Below are positions 5,630-7,642 of a stretch of 7,642 bases of DNA, piece after piece (within the stretch, counting starts at the first letter, position 1; each line of letters opens with the position of its first letter). Source of the stretch: JBCCHY01 sp039028495 (lineage in GTDB: Bacteria > Patescibacteriota > Saccharimonadia > Saccharimonadales > VXPC01); assembly GCA_039028495.1 (NCBI GenBank), contig JBCCHY010000036.1:1-7642 (forward strand). The letters run 5' to 3'. Under the pieces are notes generated by a model. It had not been told where the DNA came from and ran no database searches. It was given only the letters and a program-made list of their open reading frames with translations. A program made the translations under genes and the position numbers.

Positions 5630-7175
5630 GCAGATAACGGATGGGGTCACGACGCAGACTACGTATAATTGGTATCAGTGAGCCCAACCAGCCGACCAAC
5701 ACTGTCGCGAGTAGGGCGAGTACGAATAGCTGTGTGTTAAACCCGATGAAGCTAAAGCTCTGCTCTGCCACACTAGTACCCGTCACGAGAGCCATCTCTG
5801 TCTCGAAATTGTCTGCAAATCGAGTCGTCAGATACCAGTTCATAAGTAGCGCAATAATAACTGACAGCGTAAATGCAATCAGGCTAACAATGGTGATATA
5901 CGTTATGTATATCTGTCCTATCTGAGTTCTACTAGCACCTATCGCCCTAAACACTCCTGTCTCTCGCCGAGAATCAACGATTATCTTGCCCATTGTGCCG
6001 TAGATACTGGCGGCGGCGATAAACACAAAGAACAGCACTACATAACGGAAGAATTTCCATGATTTTTTGGCAGTGATCTCAAACGGCACTTGGTAGTTCA
6101 GATATGGATCCGTTTTCAGGAATACTTTGTCGACGCCGGAACAGTCATAATCATTAAAGTTACAATTCTGTTCAACAAACATGCGCATTTGCTGAGAATC
6201 TGTAAACTCGACAATTCGTGTCAGTTTAGCCCGCTGCCTCGACTCAGTAACAAACTCAGCGAAATCCCCTGCTAGCTGATTGGCAGCTATATGAATCGGA
6301 GTCTGTGAGTCAACACTACCAAATAGACCAGCTAGATCTAGGAGCAAACTCTGCTTGGGTATAACACCCACGACCGTGGCATCTACCGAACCACTACTAG
6401 TCTTGCTGCCCGATTCGTCAGTACGAGAATAGTAGTAGGTATATGTTTTGCCAAGAACACTGTCCCTAACCTCATCTGCTCGTGCTAACACGTTTTCGTT
6501 TGGGGCATTACTCTCAAGCGGCTCTAGACCAGAAAGTTCCATCTCTGCGTAGTCATAAGTAACCACTATCGGTACAGTACCGTCTTTTGTCAAAGAAGAA
6601 TCAGCGTAACCGTCAAATATTTCTGGGTCCCTGAGAGTAAACCCATCACAGGCAACGGGCCTTCCTGCATCGAACTCTTCTTCTATAAGGGCCGGTTCAA
6701 TTGGTCCTGGTCCGTCGACTATCCCAGGGCCATGAGCAAACACATCTTGCTCGCCGTAAAAATCAAATGCATCACAGGCGAAGTCGTCAGCTAGCTCATC
6801 TCTAGAGAGCGACAAGCCACCGTGACTGTATAGCTCGTATACACCTGAGAAGTCATACTCAGCAGTCTGCTCTTCGAACAACTCGTTCGTACCACCACCG
6901 CTAGGGATCGTCTCTACGAAAGTTTCTTTATCACCGCCACCAAAGTCTATCGTCTGAACTCGCGACTCGAAATACTCTACAGCTGCTAAGTTTCGCCCCT
7001 GAAAACCCTTTGGTGCTGCGTCTGAAATACTGTTCTTTACGCCAAAATAGGCGAACATACCCATAAGAACCGCTGAACTAATGAGTGCGGCAAGTAGTGC
7101 CGAGTTGATCGCACGCCATTTGCGGATACGAAACTTTGTCAGCGCTAATGTCAAAGCGTCAGAGAAGCGCATCAT
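5619..7175 (-). CDS. MacB/FtsX-type ABC exporter permease with large acidic ectodomain
   Basis: This is the membrane subunit of an ABC system of the MacB/LolCDE/FtsX superfamily, which moves lipoproteins, peptides or drugs, or transmits force to envelope enzymes, rather than forming a classical channel. The 518-aa protein shows the typical four-helix plan: TM1 about 22-45, an extracytoplasmic domain about 46-370, then TM2 373-396, TM3 421-446 and TM4 482-506. The coupling segment after TM2 reads SRRETGVFRAIGASRTQI (402-419), the family signature that contacts the ATPase; the C-terminus SLRRDPIRYLREE is also typical. The ectodomain is larger than in simple Gram-positive homologues and very acidic: residues 97-192 carry 25 Asp/Glu and 3 Arg/Lys. 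Its cysteines (C134, C176, C338, C345) are the only ones in the protein. Start: ATG with GGGAGGG seven bases upstream, overlapping the ATPase stop. The substrate cannot be told. Confidence 0.93.
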   Translation of the reverse strand: MMRFSDALTLALTKFRIRKWRAINSALLAALISSAVLMGMFAYFGVKNSISDAAPKGFQGRNLAAVEYFESRVQTIDFGGGDKETFVETIPSGGGTNELFEEQTAEYDFSGVYELYSHGGLSLSRDELADDFACDAFDFYGEQDVFAHGPGIVDGPGPIEPALIEEEFDAGRPVACDGFTLRDPEIFDGYADSSLTKDGTVPIVVTYDYAEMELSGLEPLESNAPNENVLARADEVRDSVLGKTYTYYYSRTDESGSKTSSGSVDATVVGVIPKQSLLLDLAGLFGSVDSQTPIHIAANQLAGDFAEFVTESRQRAKLTRIVEFTDSQQMRMFVEQNCNFNDYDCSGVDKVFLKTDPYLNYQVPFEITAKKSWKFFRYVVLFFVFIAAASIYGTMGKIIVDSRRETGVFRAIGASRTQIGQIYITYITIVSLIAFTLSVIIALLMNWYLTTRFADNFETEMALVTGTSVAEQSFSFIGFNTQLFVLALLATVLVGWLGSLIPIIRSLRRDPIRYLREE

Positions 7176-7189
7176 GACTGCACCCTCCC
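7172..7189 (-). promoter_or_regulatory. ATGA overlap and ribosome binding site joining ATPase and permease
   Basis: On the minus strand GGGAGGG (7189-7183) lies seven bases before ATGATG. The first ATG starts the permease and its ATGA contains the TGA stop of the ATPase, a 4-bp overlap typical of coupled subunits made in fixed ratio. Confidence 0.75.
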
Positions 7190-7642
7190 ATCTTTGAGTC
7201 GAATGATGCGGTCAGCACGCGCGGCAATCGACTCGTCATGCGTTACTAGCAGAACGGCTGTCTTGTGCTCGTGCCTGACCTCGTCAAATAGATCCATAAC
7301 ATCACCAGCGTTCTCGCTGTCCAGGTTGCCTGTGGGTTCATCTGCTATAAGTAGTCGCGGTTTATTTACAAGCGCCCTGGCAATCGCTGCGCGCTGCATT
7401 TGCCCACCAGAAAGCTCCTTCGGCAGATGCAGTAGACGATCTGACATCCCGACGGCATCTATCATCTCTGACGCGTATTCGGCACGTGAAGGCTTGTCGG
7501 TCTTGCTAAACATGGCAGGCACCTCAACATTCGTGCGTAGATTTAAAAACGGCTGCAAATAGAAGAACTGGAATACAAAGCCAATATGCTGGTTGCGATA
7601 TCGTGATAGCTCCGCGTCTGACATTTTCGTTATATCACTGTC
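7172..7642 (-). CDS. ABC transporter ATP-binding protein, MacB/LolD type (5' end outside window)
   Basis: This is the cytoplasmic ATPase that powers the adjacent permease. The visible part is the last 156 residues; the frame is open to the window edge with DSDITKM, so the ATG at 7624 is an internal Met and the true start, with Walker A, lies beyond base 7642. Counting that internal Met as 1, the motifs are: Q-loop Q19 in IGFVFQ; ABC signature LSGGQ 71-75 followed by MQRAAIARAL; Walker B LLIADE 91-96 with catalytic E96; D-loop GNLD 99-102; H-loop H129 in LVTHD. The wording IGFVFQ-F-F-L-P and DEPTGNLD is characteristic of the MacB/LolD/FtsE branch. All visible catalytic residues are intact and there is no cysteine. 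It overlaps the permease by 4 bp. Confidence 0.95.
   Translation of the reverse strand, partial: DSDITKMSDAELSRYRNQHIGFVFQFFYLQPFLNLRTNVEVPAMFSKTDKPSRAEYASEMIDAVGMSDRLLHLPKELSGGQMQRAAIARALVNKPRLLIADEPTGNLDSENAGDVMDLFDEVRHEHKTAVLLVTHDESIAARADRIIRLKDGRVQS

Noticed and set aside
7194..7562. Plus-strand open frames of 60-120 codons opposite ligA, the membrane protein, htpX, the permease and the ATPase.
   Set aside because: They lie antisense to well-supported genes, encode no recognisable domain and look like mirror frames of the real coding sequence.

Overview
All recognisable genes in this window lie on the minus strand. The gene set, the dense packing and the near-absence of cysteine suggest a small-genome bacterium, probably of the Candidate Phyla Radiation (Patescibacteria), perhaps Saccharibacteria. 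That is an inference from gene content, not from a marker tree. TGA is used as an ordinary stop (the ABC ATPase and the 309-aa membrane protein end in TGA), which argues against the UGA=Gly lineages Absconditabacteria and Gracilibacteria.

In transcription order (high to low coordinates) the window opens with the truncated ATPase of a MacB/LolD-type ABC exporter (7642-7172). Its FtsX-fold permease (7175-5619) follows, joined by a 4-bp ATGA overlap. A consensus TATAAT box in the 42-bp gap then starts a second unit: lemA (5576-5016), htpX (5000-4113), a six-pass membrane protein of unknown function (4105-3176) and ligA (3172-1163). Gaps are 3-15 bp, and two ribosome binding sites are built from the end of the preceding gene, so the unit is probably one mRNA with coupled translation. 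Three of its four genes concern the membrane; the fourth is the replicative and repair DNA ligase.

Downstream of ligA the character changes. A 259-aa orphan (1097-318) has its own good promoter that would make a leaderless mRNA, and its arginine codon choice differs from ligA. It may carry a degenerate cupin-like C-terminal domain. It is followed by a large three-tier hairpin with a U-tract (210-131), and then by the first ten codons of a possible gene leaving the window at base 1.

The most unusual observation is that LigA has no cysteine at all. The four Zn-finger cysteines that are near-universal in NAD+-dependent ligases are gone, while the adenylation motifs are intact. This fits a wider pattern: five of the proteins in the two main transcription units are cysteine-free in what can be seen, and the only cysteines there are four in the extracytoplasmic domain of the ABC permease, where they could form disulfides. 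The 31-317 stretch holds no gene I can support, only the terminator-like structure and the leader of the edge ORF. I saw no tRNA, rRNA, CRISPR array, IS element or integrase.
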